Assembly: GCF_900111145.1 (NCBI RefSeq)
Contig: NZ_FOIR01000004.1
Coordinates: forward strand, 308,501-372,500
Direction of reading: 5' to 3'
Length of the DNA: 64,000 nucleotides
From: Roseivirga pacifica
GTDB taxonomy: Bacteria; Bacteroidota; Bacteroidia; Cytophagales; Cyclobacteriaceae
Shown here: piece by piece, positions 17,019 to 26,406 of the stretch
Position numbering within the stretch: position 1 is the first letter of the stretch
Layout of the letters: every line of letters starts with the position of its first letter
The notes under the pieces: generated by a model
Told to the model about the DNA's origin: nothing
The model's input: only the letters and a program-made list of their open reading frames with translations
Databases searched by the model: none
Translations under genes and position numbers: made by a program

Positions 17019-18131
17019 ATGCACCAATTCATTTTACAATTCCTCTTGATACTAACGTCACTTGCAAGCCAAACTAACGCAAAACAAAAGCAAGCACTAG
17101 CCCTGCTAAGCCCAATAGGATCAATCCGCGTTCACCTTGACTACGTAACTCCGCCAAACTCTTTTAGGCTTCAATATATTGCAGAAAAAGACCAGCTAGC
17201 CTATTGGAACGACAATGACTTCTCCATCATCTACTTTAGCTTGGAAACTGGCAAACCGGTAAAGAAGACCTTTATTGAGCGGGAAGGACCAAACCCAAAT
17301 TACTCCAACAACTACCTCTATGTGGATGACCAAACCATTTACACAAATGATGTTATCGGAGCAATTCGCCAGATTGACATCAATGGGAAGTCAATCAAAA
17401 AACATAAGAATTCAGACCCAAGTAAAATCAATAAGCTGCCCGACCCAATGGTTTGGACGGGCAGCCCTATGACCTACCACAATAGTAAACTGTATTTTCA
17501 AGTGGCCATTGGCGGTATTTTCACGCAACCCACTATGGCCATACTCAACTTAAAAACAGACCAAATCGATTACTTCTCTGGATATCCAGACTTCTATAAA
17601 GAAGCGTATTGGAGAGGTGGTTTTGAAAACATGTTCTACACTTTCAATCCTGATAAAGAACTTTTTGTTTTCAGCTATGCAGCGGATAAAAACTTGACCT
17701 CAATTAGTGTAAAAGACCTAAACGGAACCAACAGTCATTACGCAAGTAGCCCAACTTATGGCAACCTAAAAGCCCCAAGAAAAAGCATGCAATCGCCAGG
17801 AAGAAAGCATGACGAAATGAAGTTTATGACTCAACCGTCTTTTCATATGATACATTATGACCCTTATCGGAAACTGTATTACCGCTTTGCGCAAGACCCA
17901 ATATCTGAAAACGACTATTACTCTAAAGACTCGGAAAGATCAGAAACTAAAGCACCCCGAATTATCATTCTGAATGAGCATTTAGAAATCATAGGCGAGA
18001 AAGAACTCCCCAAATTTAAGTATGACATCAACATGTCATTTGTATCACCAAAAGGCCTTTGCATAAAACTAAAAAATAACGAAGCAGAAGACTTTATTGA
18101 TTTTGAGGTGTTGCTCTGGCAAAAAGAATAG
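17019..18131 (+). CDS. DUF4221-like secreted beta-propeller protein
   Basis: The 370-aa protein has a signal peptide (FILQFLLILTSLASQTNA, cleavage near residue 21) without a lipobox Cys. The sequence resembles the Bacteroidota DUF4221 family: an early segment LAYWNDNDFSIIYFSLETGKP, then EREGPN, which resembles the GEGPEE/GDGPEE turn in the propeller lipoproteins at 22392 and 23563. Strands repeat at about 40-50-residue spacing, consistent with a propeller. The function of the family is unknown; it is probably periplasmic or on the cell surface. It is divergent from one RND permease and 96 bases upstream of the adaptor gene of the other. Confidence 0.7.
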   Translation: MHQFILQFLLILTSLASQTNAKQKQALALLSPIGSIRVHLDYVTPPNSFRLQYIAEKDQLAYWNDNDFSIIYFSLETGKPVKKTFIEREGPNPNYSNNYLYVDDQTIYTNDVIGAIRQIDINGKSIKKHKNSDPSKINKLPDPMVWTGSPMTYHNSKLYFQVAIGGIFTQPTMAILNLKTDQIDYFSGYPDFYKEAYWRGGFENMFYTFNPDKELFVFSYAADKNLTSISVKDLNGTNSHYASSPTYGNLKAPRKSMQSPGRKHDEMKFMTQPSFHMIHYDPYRKLYYRFAQDPISENDYYSKDSERSETKAPRIIILNEHLEIIGEKELPKFKYDINMSFVSPKGLCIKLKNNEAEDFIDFEVLLWQKE

Positions 18132-18227
18132 CTCAAACACCAACCAACGACCTTTTTAGTTAAACCACCCCAACTTTTCCACCCATAGCTTTCTGCTTAT
18201 AAATTTTAGCACTATTTTGTGTGCTTT

Positions 18228-19289
18228 ATGAGAACACCACAACTATTCACACTACTCGTATTTTTAGCGGTTGCTTCCTGTCAAAACAAAAAGGAAACTT
18301 TTGAAGAACCTGATGTTGAATCGCTTCGGGCTGAAGTAAAACCTACCGAAGTGCTTACTGCCATTGCCCAACAAAAGGACTTTGAACTGAGGGTAAACGC
18401 CAGCGGTATTCTTTCGGCTGCGCAAGAAGTGCAGGTCACTTTTCAAACCGGAGGCTATTTACAAGAGCTAAACATTAAAAACGGCCAGCGCGTTACAGCC
18501 GGGCAAGTATTGGCTCAGCTTGAAAACTCCAAAGAGGTACTCGCATTGGAAAGAGCCAAGGCATCTTATGCGAGTTCAAAGGTGAACTACGATAACGATT
18601 CTATATCCTTCGGTAGCTCTCTCACGCAAGTTATTCGCGATAACCTGAGAGCCAAAAACGGCTTGGTAAATGCCGAAATAGCAATAAAAGAGGCACAACT
18701 TAATTTAGACAATACCATTCTAGAAGCACCCATTTCGGGCATTGTTACAGCCTTAGAACAACAAAAAGGCAACTTGGTAAACAGCGATGCTCTTTGTAAA
18801 ATCTACAACCCCAACAGCTTGGTACTTACGGCAAAAGTGCTTGAATCGGACTATGCACACTTAAAAACAGGGCTAAAAGCTGACATCTACCCATTGGCCT
18901 TTCGTGACAAAGTATTTTCTTCTACCCTAGTGGAAATTGACCCAAGTGTAGACGAGAATGGCATGGTAAGCTTAAAGCTGAAAATCGACAATCCACAGGG
19001 GCTTTTACCCGGTATGAATGCCAATGCAGTAGTACGTGTACCTCAAAACGAGAACATTATTGTACCGCGCGAAGCTTTGGTAATGAAGAGCGGCCGATCG
19101 GTAATATTCACCTTGGAAGATGGCCTTGCCAAATGGAAATATGTAGAAACCGGCATGGACAATGGCGTAGAAATAGAGGTGAAAGACGGGCTCAAGGATG
19201 GCGACATTGTGATCGTTAGCAACAACATGCAGCTGGCGCACGATGCCCGCGTAAAGCAAGTAAGCAACTCTATAGAATCGAATAATTAA
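18228..19289 (+). CDS. RND periplasmic adaptor (membrane fusion protein)
   Basis: The adaptor couples an RND permease to an outer-membrane factor. The product of about 353 aa starts with a lipoprotein signal peptide (LLVFLAVASC). It continues with a lipoyl-like domain half (FQTGGYLQELNIKNGQRVTAGQVLAQLEN, about 85-112), a helical hairpin (about 113-165), the second lipoyl half (LEAPISGIVTALEQQKGNLV), then beta-barrel and membrane-proximal domains. This matches the HlyD/AcrA family. A GTG at 18219 would add three residues; the ATG at 18228 is preferred. The permease follows after six bases, so these two form an operon. No outer-membrane factor gene of the TolC type is present in the window. Confidence 0.92.
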   Translation: MRTPQLFTLLVFLAVASCQNKKETFEEPDVESLRAEVKPTEVLTAIAQQKDFELRVNASGILSAAQEVQVTFQTGGYLQELNIKNGQRVTAGQVLAQLENSKEVLALERAKASYASSKVNYDNDSISFGSSLTQVIRDNLRAKNGLVNAEIAIKEAQLNLDNTILEAPISGIVTALEQQKGNLVNSDALCKIYNPNSLVLTAKVLESDYAHLKTGLKADIYPLAFRDKVFSSTLVEIDPSVDENGMVSLKLKIDNPQGLLPGMNANAVVRVPQNENIIVPREALVMKSGRSVIFTLEDGLAKWKYVETGMDNGVEIEVKDGLKDGDIVIVSNNMQLAHDARVKQVSNSIESNN

Positions 19290-19295
19290 TAGCAT

Positions 19296-22200
19296 ATGGT
19301 TCGTTTCTTAATCAAACGCCCTATTGCTGTACTGCTCTCGTTTCTGGGGCTACTGGTGTTTAGTGTGTTGGCCATTCGGCACTTACCCATTTCGCTTTTG
19401 CCGGGTATAGAAGTACCTTCCATTGTAGTAAAAGTAGACTACCCCAACAACCCAGCACGCATTATCGAAAACAGCGTACTCAACCCTATTCGCACCGAGC
19501 TAAATGCGCTGAACAATTTAAAAAGCCTGGAAAGTACCGCCACTAGTGAAAGTGGTGTCATCAACCTGCAATTTAATTACGGTACGCGCATGGATTTGGC
19601 TTATATCGAAATCAATGAAAAGATTGATAGGCTACAGGAAAGCCTGCCCCGCGACATGGATCGGCCGCGCATTATTCGTGTGAATACCTCTGACATACCA
19701 ATTATTCGTATTCAGGTAACTCCGCGCGCAGGCACAGATTTTATTGAGCTTTCTGAACTTACCGAGCGCGTACTTAAGAAAAGACTCGAGCAATTGGACG
19801 GAGTTTCCATTGTAGACATTAATGGAACTCGCTCTGAATTTATTTCCATTGATCCATACAGGGCACAACTGGAGGCACTCAACATCACAGAGTCGCAAAT
19901 TGAGCAAACGCTAAAAACTGCTAACCAAGAACTGGGGCAACTTTCTATAAAAGACGGTCAGTACCGCTACTTCGTGCGCATGGCCAATCGCTTAGACGAT
20001 ATTGAAGAGATCAAAAAGCTTCCGGTTAAAAACCCTGATGGTGATGTCGTTCCACTCAGTCGCCTTGCAAGTATTTCCTTCGAACAGGAAAAGGTACAGA
20101 GTTATCATTTGTTTCAAGGACAAGAAGGCCTAGTGATTACGGTACACAAACAGGCCGATGCCAAGATGACCGAGCTCACTCCCTTGGTTTACGATGCAGT
20201 AGAACTTTTTAAAAAGGAATATACTGAGGCCGATTTCGATCTAACGCAAGACCAATCGAGCCTATTAAACGCAGGCATTAGCAACCTCAGCACTAGTTTA
20301 ATCTATGGTGGTGTTTTCGCATTTGCCGTACTCTTCCTATTCATGGGAAATTATCGCCTGCCAATTATTATGGGTATTACCCTACCTGTATCGCTCATTA
20401 TCAGTTTTTTACTTTTCTATGCTGTAGGGCTTAGTATCAACATTATTTCACTAAGCGGGCTGGCACTGGGTTTGGGAATGCTCATTGACAATGCCATCAT
20501 TGTTATCGATAATATTTCGCGCAAACGCAGCGAAGGACTTGGCCTTACCGAAGCCTGTATTAGCGGGGTAAACGAAGTAATGTCGCCACTTATCAGTTCG
20601 GTTTTAACCACCTTGGCGGTGTTCGTGCCGCTAGTCTTCCTCAATGGGCTTTCAGGCTCACTTTTCTACGATCAGGCGGTTTCCGTGGCCATTATTTTAG
20701 GAGCATCCTTAATGGTGGCCTTTATTTTATTGCCGCTACTTTACAAATTGTTTTTTGGTAAAAGCGAAAAACGAATCAATGAAGACAGTGCATTTTTCAG
20801 ACTTATACTAAGAGGCTACAAAAGCATTTTTAAGCTGGTTTGGAAATTCAAAGCAGTTAGCTTGGCCGTACTTGTATTGCTTATTCCATTGGCTTATTTA
20901 TTATTGAACAGTTTGCCAAAAACTGGTTTGCCAGAAATTGAAAAGACTGAAACACTGGTAACCATTCAGTGGAATGCACCAATTGATGTAGCAGCTAATA
21001 AAGCGCGCCTTCAATCTATACTGGCTGAAACCCCAGAAAGCACGGTTTCCGAATCAGACATTGGCCTAAGTCAGTTTTTGCTCTCCATTTCGGAAGGATC
21101 CGTGGAACACGCAAACCTCTATCTAAAGTTCGCAGACCAACAGCAGAAGGCTAAAATAGAAGCTCAAATTGCAGCATTTTTAAGTCAAAGTTTCCCAGAA
21201 GCCACTTTTGAGATTACTGATGCTCCGAATGCCTTCGATCAGATTTTTGTAACGGAAGGCAGCTACTTTGTGGCCAAATGGAAAAACTTAGGAGAAAGCG
21301 AGCCAATGAAGCCCGCAATGATGACAACACTCAAGCAAGCCTCTGAGCAAAACATTGAAAGCGAATCTATAGCAGGAAAAGGTTTTGTTTACGAAAACGC
21401 CCTAGAGGGCTCCATCGATATAGAGGCACTTTCAACTTACGGTATTAACGAAGGTGCATTTAAAACAGCCTTGGGCAATGCACTCGATGGCTACTTAGTT
21501 ACAGAAATCCGAAGGTTTGGTGAAGTAACCCCGATAAAGATCACGCGCCCTCAGACCGATTTGCAACAACAATTGCAGCAGGTTTTTGTAAGTGGTGCAA
21601 GAGGAGAACAATATCCTGTTTCTCGCTTTGTTAACTTCTCATTCTCCAGCACCGAAAAGAACATTACGGCAGACAGAACCGGTATTTACCAATCACTGGA
21701 GTGGGATGAAATCAGTGAGAGTGAGATCAAAATACTGACCAGTAAACTTCCAGCCGTTGCTTCGCAAGAAGGCCTTACGGTAGACTTTGACGGCACTTAC
21801 TTTGAGGATCAAGAAAACCTGCAACAGTTACTCTTTATTCTGGCAATATCAGTAGCCCTGCTCTATTTTATCTTAGCCGCGCAGTTCGAATCGCTCGTTC
21901 AGCCCCTTATTGTGATTTTCACTTTACCCCTAGGGATTTTAGGTGCCCTAATTATTATATACATTTCTGGCGCAACACTTAATGTAATGTCGGCCATTGG
22001 GATTATTGTAATGCTGGGAATTATGGTTAATGATGCCATTTTAAAAATAGACACCATTAACCGATTGGCTGGTGCAATAAATAAAGATCAAAGTACGGAT
22101 TACAGAGCACAGCTTACTGCCGCCATTGCCAAAACCGGAGAAATTAGACTTAAGCCTATTCTGATGACTTCCATTACAACCATTTTGGCTTTGCTACCCG

Positions 22201-22340
22201 TAGTGTTTGCTGATGGTATTGGGGCTGACTTGCAGCGTCCACTGGTTTTTGCAGTAATTGGCGGACTTACCATTGGTACCTTTACCGCGCTGTACTTTGT
22301 ACCGCTTGCCTATTGGTTTCTTTCACGAAAAGCCTTCTAG
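19296..22340 (+). CDS. RND efflux permease, partner of the adaptor
   Basis: A 1014-aa inner-membrane RND transporter with twelve membrane segments and two large periplasmic loops, starting with the usual FLIKRPIAVLLSFLGLLVFS segment. The TM4 relay motif reads LIDNAIIVID: the first Asp is kept and the second is Asn. The TM10 Lys position is Asn (IMVNDAILKID), and the TM11 Thr is kept (ILMTSITT). It follows the adaptor gene by six bases. Many RND pumps of this type export drugs, lipids or signal molecules; the substrate here cannot be told. The end lies 51 bases from the convergent propeller gene and no hairpin is visible. Confidence 0.93.
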   Translation: MVRFLIKRPIAVLLSFLGLLVFSVLAIRHLPISLLPGIEVPSIVVKVDYPNNPARIIENSVLNPIRTELNALNNLKSLESTATSESGVINLQFNYGTRMDLAYIEINEKIDRLQESLPRDMDRPRIIRVNTSDIPIIRIQVTPRAGTDFIELSELTERVLKKRLEQLDGVSIVDINGTRSEFISIDPYRAQLEALNITESQIEQTLKTANQELGQLSIKDGQYRYFVRMANRLDDIEEIKKLPVKNPDGDVVPLSRLASISFEQEKVQSYHLFQGQEGLVITVHKQADAKMTELTPLVYDAVELFKKEYTEADFDLTQDQSSLLNAGISNLSTSLIYGGVFAFAVLFLFMGNYRLPIIMGITLPVSLIISFLLFYAVGLSINIISLSGLALGLGMLIDNAIIVIDNISRKRSEGLGLTEACISGVNEVMSPLISSVLTTLAVFVPLVFLNGLSGSLFYDQAVSVAIILGASLMVAFILLPLLYKLFFGKSEKRINEDSAFFRLILRGYKSIFKLVWKFKAVSLAVLVLLIPLAYLLLNSLPKTGLPEIEKTETLVTIQWNAPIDVAANKARLQSILAETPESTVSESDIGLSQFLLSISEGSVEHANLYLKFADQQQKAKIEAQIAAFLSQSFPEATFEITDAPNAFDQIFVTEGSYFVAKWKNLGESEPMKPAMMTTLKQASEQNIESESIAGKGFVYENALEGSIDIEALSTYGINEGAFKTALGNALDGYLVTEIRRFGEVTPIKITRPQTDLQQQLQQVFVSGARGEQYPVSRFVNFSFSSTEKNITADRTGIYQSLEWDEISESEIKILTSKLPAVASQEGLTVDFDGTYFEDQENLQQLLFILAISVALLYFILAAQFESLVQPLIVIFTLPLGILGALIIIYISGATLNVMSAIGIIVMLGIMVNDAILKIDTINRLAGAINKDQSTDYRAQLTAAIAKTGEIRLKPILMTSITTILALLPVVFADGIGADLQRPLVFAVIGGLTIGTFTALYFVPLAYWFLSRKAF

Positions 22341-22391
22341 GAGTTTGGTGAATTGCAGCATCTACCTTTTAGAAAAATGAACTCAATAAAA

Positions 22392-23552
22392 CTACCATTC
22401 AACACTATCTTTCCACTTCACCACCAACAAGGCTCGATTTTCAGAGGATTCTATTTCTTCTAGGGTAGTACCTCCTCTAAAGTTGTATTGAGATTCATCT
22501 AACTGATCTATTAAAGGTGCTACTTGAAGGGACTCCAATGATAAAATAGCTTCTTTTGGGCCACGCCATTTACATATTGCAAAGCTGAATTTCTCTTCGG
22601 GATCAATCTGTACGTCAATCTTTACCGTCTTACCATTTGAGCGATCCATTAAAAAGCGCGGACTACTTCCCATACCCACTTGTGCATTTAGCACAGTCAA
22701 TTGTGGCCCTAACTCTCCCATAATCATCCAAGTTTTCTCCGATTGCTGTACCTCCGTAAAAAAATTACCAGACAGTTCAATGTCATTCAACAGCCAGTCA
22801 TCTCCAAAGTCATAATGAATTAAGGGCTTAACCTGACCATCGGCATACAGGTAAACAGAGTCGGACAAAGTCTTCTGAATTAAAACCATTCCCCCAACAG
22901 TTTGTACAGTAGGTGTGCTTGTTTTAATCGAAAAGCCGGGGAATTTATCAAAGGGCAGATAGCCTTGTTCAAACACGCCATTCTTATCTGCCTTTACCAA
23001 ACCGAACTTCAAAGTGTCATTCACTGGCCGAAATCCCATATCCATTAAGTAGCCACCTTCAAAGGGCATAATATGGTCTGCATTATTCTCTAACTTTTCA
23101 GCACTAATAAAAGTACCATCGAGCAAGTACCTTTTTATATAACGCTTGGTGTCATGAATTACAGCGGTATCCCCTTCCATCCACAAGTCTTCTATGTTAT
23201 CGTGCTCTTCGGGTCCCTCACCAAAGCGGCTAAATTTCTGAATATACTCACCCTCGTTAGAAAACGTATATATCCCGTCCTCACTAGAAAAAACATAGCT
23301 GTCACCAACCTCATGAACTGCATTAATAAAGCTAAGCAACGATTCACTTGTTTCTTCCAGCTTTACAATTTCCACAGACTCAATAAGGTCAGCAAGCTTG
23401 GTATCAGGAGCGTTTAAACTTAGCGGAATGGACCGAAACTCGGTATTTACAACTGCAGCTTGTTCTGTAGCTTCTTCTTGTGCCGAGCTACAAGCCATCA
23501 GCAAGCAAAAGAACATGGCGGTGAATAGGTAAAAGGTATTGTGTGAATTCAT
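22392..23552 (-). CDS. Six-bladed beta-propeller lipoprotein
   Basis: The 386-aa lipoprotein has a signal peptide with lipobox LLMAC (Cys near residue 21). The mature part matches the Bacteroidota six-bladed beta-propeller lipoproteins (DUF5128-like). It opens with IPLSLNAPDTKLADLIESVEIVKLEE and has the blade turn FSNEGEYIQKFSRFGEGPEE near residue 105; no enzyme motif is visible. It is a tandem paralogue of the upstream gene at 23563-24711, ten bases away, so both lie in one leftward operon. Such proteins are anchored in the outer or inner membrane and facing direction is not predictable here. Function unknown. Confidence 0.82.
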   Translation of the reverse strand: MNSHNTFYLFTAMFFCLLMACSSAQEEATEQAAVVNTEFRSIPLSLNAPDTKLADLIESVEIVKLEETSESLLSFINAVHEVGDSYVFSSEDGIYTFSNEGEYIQKFSRFGEGPEEHDNIEDLWMEGDTAVIHDTKRYIKRYLLDGTFISAEKLENNADHIMPFEGGYLMDMGFRPVNDTLKFGLVKADKNGVFEQGYLPFDKFPGFSIKTSTPTVQTVGGMVLIQKTLSDSVYLYADGQVKPLIHYDFGDDWLLNDIELSGNFFTEVQQSEKTWMIMGELGPQLTVLNAQVGMGSSPRFLMDRSNGKTVKIDVQIDPEEKFSFAICKWRGPKEAILSLESLQVAPLIDQLDESQYNFRGGTTLEEIESSENRALLVVKWKDSVEW

Positions 23553-23562
23553 CTTGATTAAT

Positions 23563-24711
23563 TTATTCTACTGTCGGTTTAAAAGTCACCCAAATCAGGG
23601 TTGGATTCTCCATATTCAGCATATCTTCCAAGCTCAAACTGCCAAGCACCTCTATTTGAGATTCATCCAAACCCTCCACCATTTTCTCCAGCCCCTCAAA
23701 ATTAGTAGTCCCGAAAAAGGCATCTGCTGTATCATCCACACCAAAGTACTGCACCGGAATTTTCTCCAATGCCTCTCCGCTGTAGTGATAAAACTTACCT
23801 GTCTTTCTTTCAATAAAGCCTCTGCGACTATCATTGAAACTCAGGTTATAACTTAACTCCACTCGATCATTCGTTAAAAACCAATTAAATACCCAGACCT
23901 TATTGGCCTGCTCAATTGCTCCCATGGCCATACCTGCATCACCCCGCATCTCTTCCGTCCAAAACCATTCGTCACCAAAGTCGAAATGGATAAACGGGGC
24001 AACTGTATCTGTTTCAACCACAAAAACGGAATCAGAAATAAGGGTATTGAATAAAATCTTATCGTTGAATGTTCTTAAATCGTTAATCGACCCCATGATT
24101 GGAAATGGATCAGCTTCGCCTACTGGCTTTAGGTATTGCTGAATTTTGAGTGCCTCATCGGCCACCAGCAGGTTGTATTTTAGCGAGTCCTCATTAAGAA
24201 TATTGCCTTTACTCCAGTACCAGGTATTGCCACGTTTCATTACATGCATTACTCTGGTTGGCAGCTTTTCGGTACTTATGAATTCACCAGTAGCCGTATA
24301 ACTCAAAAGCTCACTATTTCTATTATCGAATGTCACCAATGCAGTTCCATCCCAAAAAGTATTCTGCATGCCTGCATATTCTTCAGGGCCATCGCCCTTG
24401 TGGCTAAACTTATCAATGTACTCTCCTTGCTTAGAGTAACGGTACACAACCCCGCTGCCTTCATCCACAATTAACAACTCGTTATCCGTAGGTAGATGTA
24501 CCAAGAAAGGTTGTAATAATGACTCGTCAGTTTCCTCCAAACCAAGTAGTCTAACGCTTTCTATCTGGTCATAAAAATCAACCTTAGGAGCATTACGATC
24601 AATAGGATATGAATAAAAAGAAGCCTCGGTCGAGACGTTTTCTTTGGGTGCGCTACCGCAGGCCGCAACAAGCAACACCAGCGGCAACATTAAGTACAGT
24701 CGTGTGTTCAT
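23563..24711 (-). CDS. Six-bladed beta-propeller lipoprotein, tandem paralogue
   Basis: The 382-aa lipoprotein has lipobox LVAAC (Cys near residue 18). Its mature part is related to the downstream neighbour: YPIDRNAPKVDFYDQIESVRLLGLEE matches the paralogue's opening, and YSKQGEYIDKFSHKGDGPEE near residue 100 matches its blade turn. The two probably arose by tandem duplication and then diverged strongly. This gene is first in the pair. Upstream lie 138 bases to the kbl stop with no TAnnTTTG box on the minus strand that I can see. No function is known. Confidence 0.82.
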   Translation of the reverse strand: MNTRLYLMLPLVLLVAACGSAPKENVSTEASFYSYPIDRNAPKVDFYDQIESVRLLGLEETDESLLQPFLVHLPTDNELLIVDEGSGVVYRYSKQGEYIDKFSHKGDGPEEYAGMQNTFWDGTALVTFDNRNSELLSYTATGEFISTEKLPTRVMHVMKRGNTWYWSKGNILNEDSLKYNLLVADEALKIQQYLKPVGEADPFPIMGSINDLRTFNDKILFNTLISDSVFVVETDTVAPFIHFDFGDEWFWTEEMRGDAGMAMGAIEQANKVWVFNWFLTNDRVELSYNLSFNDSRRGFIERKTGKFYHYSGEALEKIPVQYFGVDDTADAFFGTTNFEGLEKMVEGLDESQIEVLGSLSLEDMLNMENPTLIWVTFKPTVE

Positions 24712-24799
24712 AAATTAAATCGCCTATACTCAAGAATAACTAAATCGGTAGTTTATTCAAAGCCACAGGACGAAAAACTCCCATTACCAAAGCATAAAA

Positions 24800-24826
24800 A
24801 AAGCCAACACTTAAAGTATTGGCTTT
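24800..24826 (-). terminator. Terminator after kbl
   Basis: On the minus strand AAAGCCAATAC (24826-24816) pairs with GTGTTGGCTTT (24810-24800) around five bases, with one G-T pair, and a run of seven T follows. It lies 24-50 bases after the kbl stop. Confidence 0.8.
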
Positions 24827-24849
24827 CAAATTTTGTCGGCAATAAGTGC

Positions 24850-26043
24850 TTAAATCACACCTAGGTCTTTACCAACCTGGGTAAAGGCTGTTATTGCTTT
24901 ATCTAAGTGATGCTTTTCGTGACCTGCAGAAACCTGCACACGAATTCTGGCTTGTCCTTTTGGCACTACAGGATAGAAGAATCCGATTACATAGATCCCT
25001 TTTTCTAACAATGCATCGGCCATTTTTTGCGCCAACGGAGCTTCATAAAGCATTACAGGTACAATTGCATGTTCACCCGGCTTAATATCAAACCCAGCTT
25101 TGGTCATTTCCTCACGGAAGTACTTGGTGTTTTCTTCCAGCTTATCGCGCAATTCGGTGGTTTCCGATAGCATATCGAACACTGCAATTGATGCCCCAAC
25201 GATAGATGGCGCCAAAGTATTAGAGAACAAGTAAGGCCTAGAGCGCTGGCGCAGTAACTCAATAACTTCCTTCTTACCAGAAGTAAAACCTCCACTAGCA
25301 CCACCAAGGGCTTTACCCAAAGTACCAGTGATTATATCTACTCGATCCATGCAATTGCGGTACTCATGTACCCCTCTGCCAGTTTTACCCATAAATCCTG
25401 TTGAATGACACTCATCGGTCATTACAAGGGCATTGTACTTATCGGCTAAGTCGCAGATTTTGTCCAACTGTGCAATAGTACCATCCATTGAAAACACGCC
25501 ATCGGTAACAATGATCTTCTGCTTAGCACCTTTGGCATCTGCATCTTGTAACTGCTTTTCCAAGTCGGCCATATCGTTGTGCACAAAGCGGAAACGCATG
25601 GCTTTACAAAGCCTCACACCATCAATAATAGAAGCATGATTTAGCGTATCAGAAATAATCGCGTCTTCAGGACCGAAAAGCGGTTCGAAAACCCCGCCAT
25701 TTGCATCGAATGCTGCGGCATAAAGAATGGTGTCTTCCATGCCCAAAAACTCAGAAATCTTTTGCTCAAGCTCTTTATGAATATCTTGTGTTCCGCAGAT
25801 AAAACGTACCGATGACATACCAAAACCGTGCGTATCGATAGCAGCTTTTGCTGCTTCAACCACCTTTGGGTGAGAGCTTAAGCCTAAGTAGTTATTGGCG
25901 CAAAAGTTAATTACTTCTTTGCCTTCAGTGGTTTTAATATCAGCCGCCTGAGGAGTGGTAATCACACGCTCTTTTTTGAATAAACCGGCTTCTTTAATCG
26001 ATTCGATTTCAGCCTCCAAATGTGGTTTCAGCTTGTCGTACAT
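24850..26043 (-). CDS. kbl: Glycine C-acetyltransferase (2-amino-3-ketobutyrate CoA ligase)
   Basis: Kbl cleaves 2-amino-3-oxobutyrate with CoA to glycine and acetyl-CoA, the second step of threonine breakdown through threonine dehydrogenase. The 397-aa PLP enzyme of the alpha-oxoamine synthase family has the PLP Lys at residue 244 (GTLGKALGG) and the cofactor Asp and His in [12 protein letters not shown] near 209-213. The [14 protein letters not shown] opening stands at about residue 46. It lies one base downstream of a small gene (26045-26299), and the partner dehydrogenase gene tdh is divergently transcribed. This context separates it from 8-amino-7-oxononanoate synthase. Confidence 0.93.
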   Translation of the reverse strand: MYDKLKPHLEAEIESIKEAGLFKKERVITTPQAADIKTTEGKEVINFCANNYLGLSSHPKVVEAAKAAIDTHGFGMSSVRFICGTQDIHKELEQKISEFLGMEDTILYAAAFDANGGVFEPLFGPEDAIISDTLNHASIIDGVRLCKAMRFRFVHNDMADLEKQLQDADAKGAKQKIIVTDGVFSMDGTIAQLDKICDLADKYNALVMTDECHSTGFMGKTGRGVHEYRNCMDRVDIITGTLGKALGGASGGFTSGKKEVIELLRQRSRPYLFSNTLAPSIVGASIAVFDMLSETTELRDKLEENTKYFREEMTKAGFDIKPGEHAIVPVMLYEAPLAQKMADALLEKGIYVIGFFYPVVPKGQARIRVQVSAGHEKHHLDKAITAFTQVGKDLGVI

Positions 26044-26044
26044 A

Positions 26045-26299
26045 TTATTGGGTTTTAGGTTTCATGATTTTTGGCCTTGCCATAGGCTTCTTTTTTGGAA
26101 CTTCAACGGCCTCTTCTGTAAAAGGGAATTTCCTTCTGGTAGCATTGATCAAAAAAAGCTTTTGCTGCGTAAAGCTGGCAGGGCTCACCTGGTCGAAAAT
26201 ATGCTTAAGCGATTCGAACTGATCTTTTTCGGTCCTTTTAAAGACCGAAGGGTCGATTTTCTTCGAAATTAAATACGCATCAAAAGTCATTTCTTCCAT
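26045..26299 (-). CDS. Small conserved-type protein upstream of kbl
   Basis: A protein of 84 aa that I cannot name. The N-terminal two thirds are mixed-charge helical ([17 protein letters not shown], then [21 protein letters not shown]). Next comes [17 protein letters not shown], and the end is a basic Pro/Lys tail ([18 protein letters not shown]). The start at 26299 is preferred over an ATG at 26386 because a -7 box lies just before it and the extra 29 residues would read back over both divergent promoters. Its stop is one base from the kbl start, so it is probably co-translated with kbl. It could be an RNA- or ribosome-associated small protein because of the basic tail; this is speculation. 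Confidence 0.72.
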   Translation of the reverse strand: MEEMTFDAYLISKKIDPSVFKRTEKDQFESLKHIFDQVSPASFTQQKLFLINATRRKFPFTEEAVEVPKKKPMARPKIMKPKTQ

Positions 26300-26305
26300 G
26301 AGCAA

Positions 26306-26313
26306 CAAATATA
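26306..26313 (-). promoter_or_regulatory. -7 promoter box for the small gene and kbl
   Basis: The minus strand reads TATATTTG, a match to TAnnTTTG, ending only six bases before the start codon at 26299. If used, the mRNA would be nearly leaderless. No -33 TTTG is visible at the usual spacing. Confidence 0.45.
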
Positions 26314-26375
26314 AAAAGAAAGCGCATGCCCTCACCTTTCGCATGGCAAACGTTTTACTTATAGCAATGATTCTA

Positions 26376-26383
26376 TATGTTTG
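26376..26383 (+). promoter_or_regulatory. -7 promoter box for tdh
   Basis: TATGTTTG matches TAnnTTTG and lies 23 bases before the tdh ATG at 26407. It faces away from the box at 26306-26313, so about 62 bases separate the divergent promoters. Confidence 0.45.
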
Positions 26384-26406
26384 CACCGCAATTCAAAACG
26401 GAGGAA

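Noticed and set aside
13767..22340. RND pair as a CusA-type metal efflux system
   Set aside because: The Met-based metal pathway typical of CusA is not apparent and no cus/czc partner genes are present.
26300..26386. Longer N-terminus for the small gene beside kbl
   Set aside because: It would run through both divergent -7 boxes and adds an unlikely hydrophobic/basic stretch.
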